Shown: in pieces, positions 16,031 to 16,975 of the stretch
Numbering within the stretch: position 1 is the stretch's first letter
Layout: each line of letters opens with the position of its first letter
NCBI GenBank assembly: GCA_031260385.1
Contig: JAIRKB010000037.1
Span: forward strand, 1-16,975
DNA length: 16,975 bases
Direction: 5' to 3'
DNA from: Propionibacteriaceae bacterium
Lineage (GTDB): Bacteria; Actinomycetota; Actinomycetes; Propionibacteriales; Propionibacteriaceae
Program-made: the position numbers and the translations under genes
Notes under the pieces: model-generated
What the model was told of the DNA's origin: nothing
What the model saw: only the letters and a program-made list of their open reading frames with translations
Databases searched by the model: none

Positions 16031-16956
16031 GGCTCCCTCCGCGTCAGACGAGCGACCGTTAAGGCGACTAGCAGCACGGTAGCGCTCAGTACGATCGCCA
16101 GGGCGGCGGCATGACCAACATCGCGGGCCATCAGGTTCTGGTAGACCAGCAACCCTGGAACGGTGGTCGAATAGTACGGCCCACCGCCGGTCGTTACGTA
16201 GACCAGGTCAAAGGCCGCTAGCGCCGAGATCACGGTCACTGTCAGCGCCAAACCGACTTCGGCTCGCAACCCCGGCAAGGTGACGGTGAAGAACTCCCTC
16301 ACCGCCCCCGCCCCATCCAGCCGGACCGCTTCATACAACTCCGGATCGATAGCGCGCGCCCCGGCCATGAAGAGCATCATCGTCAAACCCGACTGCACCC
16401 AGGCCCCAATCAAGCCAAGTGCCGGCAGGGCCCAGGTCATCGAACCAAGCCAGCCCATCCGCGTCTCCACCCCCAACAGGCCGAGCCCCTGGTTGAGAAT
16501 CCCCCGCGGTGCGTACACCCAACGCCAGATAATGCCGACCGCCACCAAGGGCAGAACTTGGGGTAAGAAGAAGATCAGACGAAAAGCGGCAATGCCGCGA
16601 GTTCGGCGCCGGGTGAGCAAGGCGGTCATGAACAAGCCCATCACTACCGGCAGGACACAGAAGAACAGAATCAGGAAGAAGGCGTGACTAAGCGAGTCGC
16701 GCAAGATCTTGTTGGTGAAGACATCGACATAGTTGCCCAAGCCGACCCAGGTTGACTGATTAACCCCATCCCATTTCCAAAGCGACAGATTTAGGGTCTG
16801 CCCGGCCGGAATGATGCTCACCAGCAGATAGAGCAGCAGGCCGGGGGCGAGGAAAGCCAGGCCGGACCACTGGCGACGTTTCGTCACCGGCCGTCTGGCT
16901 TGCCTAGGACGGGTTGCACCAGGGGTTGCACCAGGGGGACGTTTCTGGTGGCGCAC
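16027..16956 (-). CDS. Carbohydrate ABC transporter permease, MalF/UgpA-like (start uncertain, possibly 5' partial)
   Basis: Partner permease of the CUT1 importer, 309 residues from a GTG at 16954-16956. Six membrane helices begin at about residue 32 ('GLAFLAPGLLLYLLVSIIP'). The EAA loop is 'YEAVRLDGAGAVREFFTVTL' (208-227), and the 'TGGGPYYSTTV' segment is typical of MalF-like subunits. The N-terminal 30 residues are Arg/Pro-rich and include a PGAT-PGAT duplication. The frame stays open upstream of the GTG to the window edge and no strong ribosome site precedes it, so the true start may lie outside the window. Another GTG at 16885-16887 would give 'TKRRQWSGLAF' as the N-terminus, without a good ribosome site. 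A solute-binding protein gene would be expected just beyond the edge. Confidence 0.9.
   Translation of the reverse strand: MRHQKRPPGATPGATRPRQARRPVTKRRQWSGLAFLAPGLLLYLLVSIIPAGQTLNLSLWKWDGVNQSTWVGLGNYVDVFTNKILRDSLSHAFFLILFFCVLPVVMGLFMTALLTRRRTRGIAAFRLIFFLPQVLPLVAVGIIWRWVYAPRGILNQGLGLLGVETRMGWLGSMTWALPALGLIGAWVQSGLTMMLFMAGARAIDPELYEAVRLDGAGAVREFFTVTLPGLRAEVGLALTVTVISALAAFDLVYVTTGGGPYYSTTVPGLLVYQNLMARDVGHAAALAIVLSATVLLVALTVARLTRREP
16911..16934. repeat. Two exact tandem copies of a 12-base unit
   Basis: The unit GGGTTGCACCAG occurs at 16911-16922 and 16923-16934. Being a multiple of three, it keeps the frame and adds a second Pro-Gly-Ala-Thr to the N-terminal extension of the MalF-like permease. 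Confidence 0.9.
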
Positions 16957-16975
16957 GTTGGTGAGCCACCCGAAA

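Overview
The window looks like chromosomal DNA from a GC-rich actinobacterium (Actinomycetota). The evidence is the gene style rather than any single marker: a long nuo operon with the actinobacterial C-terminal tails on NuoE, NuoH and NuoJ (for example the '[16 protein letters not shown]' segment of NuoJ), strong AAGGAGG-type ribosome sites, and GTG starts. Something in or near the Propionibacteriales is possible, but that is a guess. No mobile element, CRISPR array, tRNA or rRNA was recognised.

Layout, left to right. Positions 1-151 hold the last 49 codons of a plus-strand gene with a Pro/Ala/Gln/Tyr-rich C-terminal tail. A 124-base convergent spacer follows. From 12473 down to 276, on the minus strand, lies a compact respiratory complex I operon in the order nuoA-B-C-D-E-F-G-H-I-J-K-L. 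Most junctions overlap by a few bases (ATGA/GTGA) or are separated by only a few, so translation is probably coupled along the mRNA. All visible cofactor ligands are intact: NuoB N2, NuoE N1a, NuoF N3, the five-cluster set of NuoG including N7, and NuoI N6a/N6b. The proton-path carboxylates and lysines of NuoA, NuoK and NuoL are also present. The operon ends early: NuoL is short, lacking the lateral helix and last membrane segment, and nuoM and nuoN do not follow it.

Positions 12474-12978 form a roughly 500-base gap. It contains the terminator of the next gene, a plausible sigma70-type promoter for nuoA about 300 bases upstream of its start, and an imperfect hairpin in the resulting leader. 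Next, also on the minus strand, are a membrane-anchored or secreted protein with two Ig-like domains (12979-13866, with its own extended -10 promoter), a GNAT acetyltransferase (14004-14546), an isoprenylcysteine-carboxyl-methyltransferase-family membrane protein (14596-15174), and two CUT1-type sugar ABC transporter permeases, MalG-like (15209-16030) and MalF-like (16027-16956, whose true start may lie outside the window). The two permeases are translationally coupled. Their solute-binding protein would be expected just beyond the right edge.

Complex I would take electrons from NADH (NuoEFG), pass them through NuoI and NuoB to quinone at NuoB/NuoD/NuoH, and pump protons through the membrane arm. 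I found no clearly undescribed multi-gene system. The most noteworthy signal is the shortened nuoL end with missing nuoM/nuoN. The uncharacterised Ig-domain protein and the structured nuoA leader come next.
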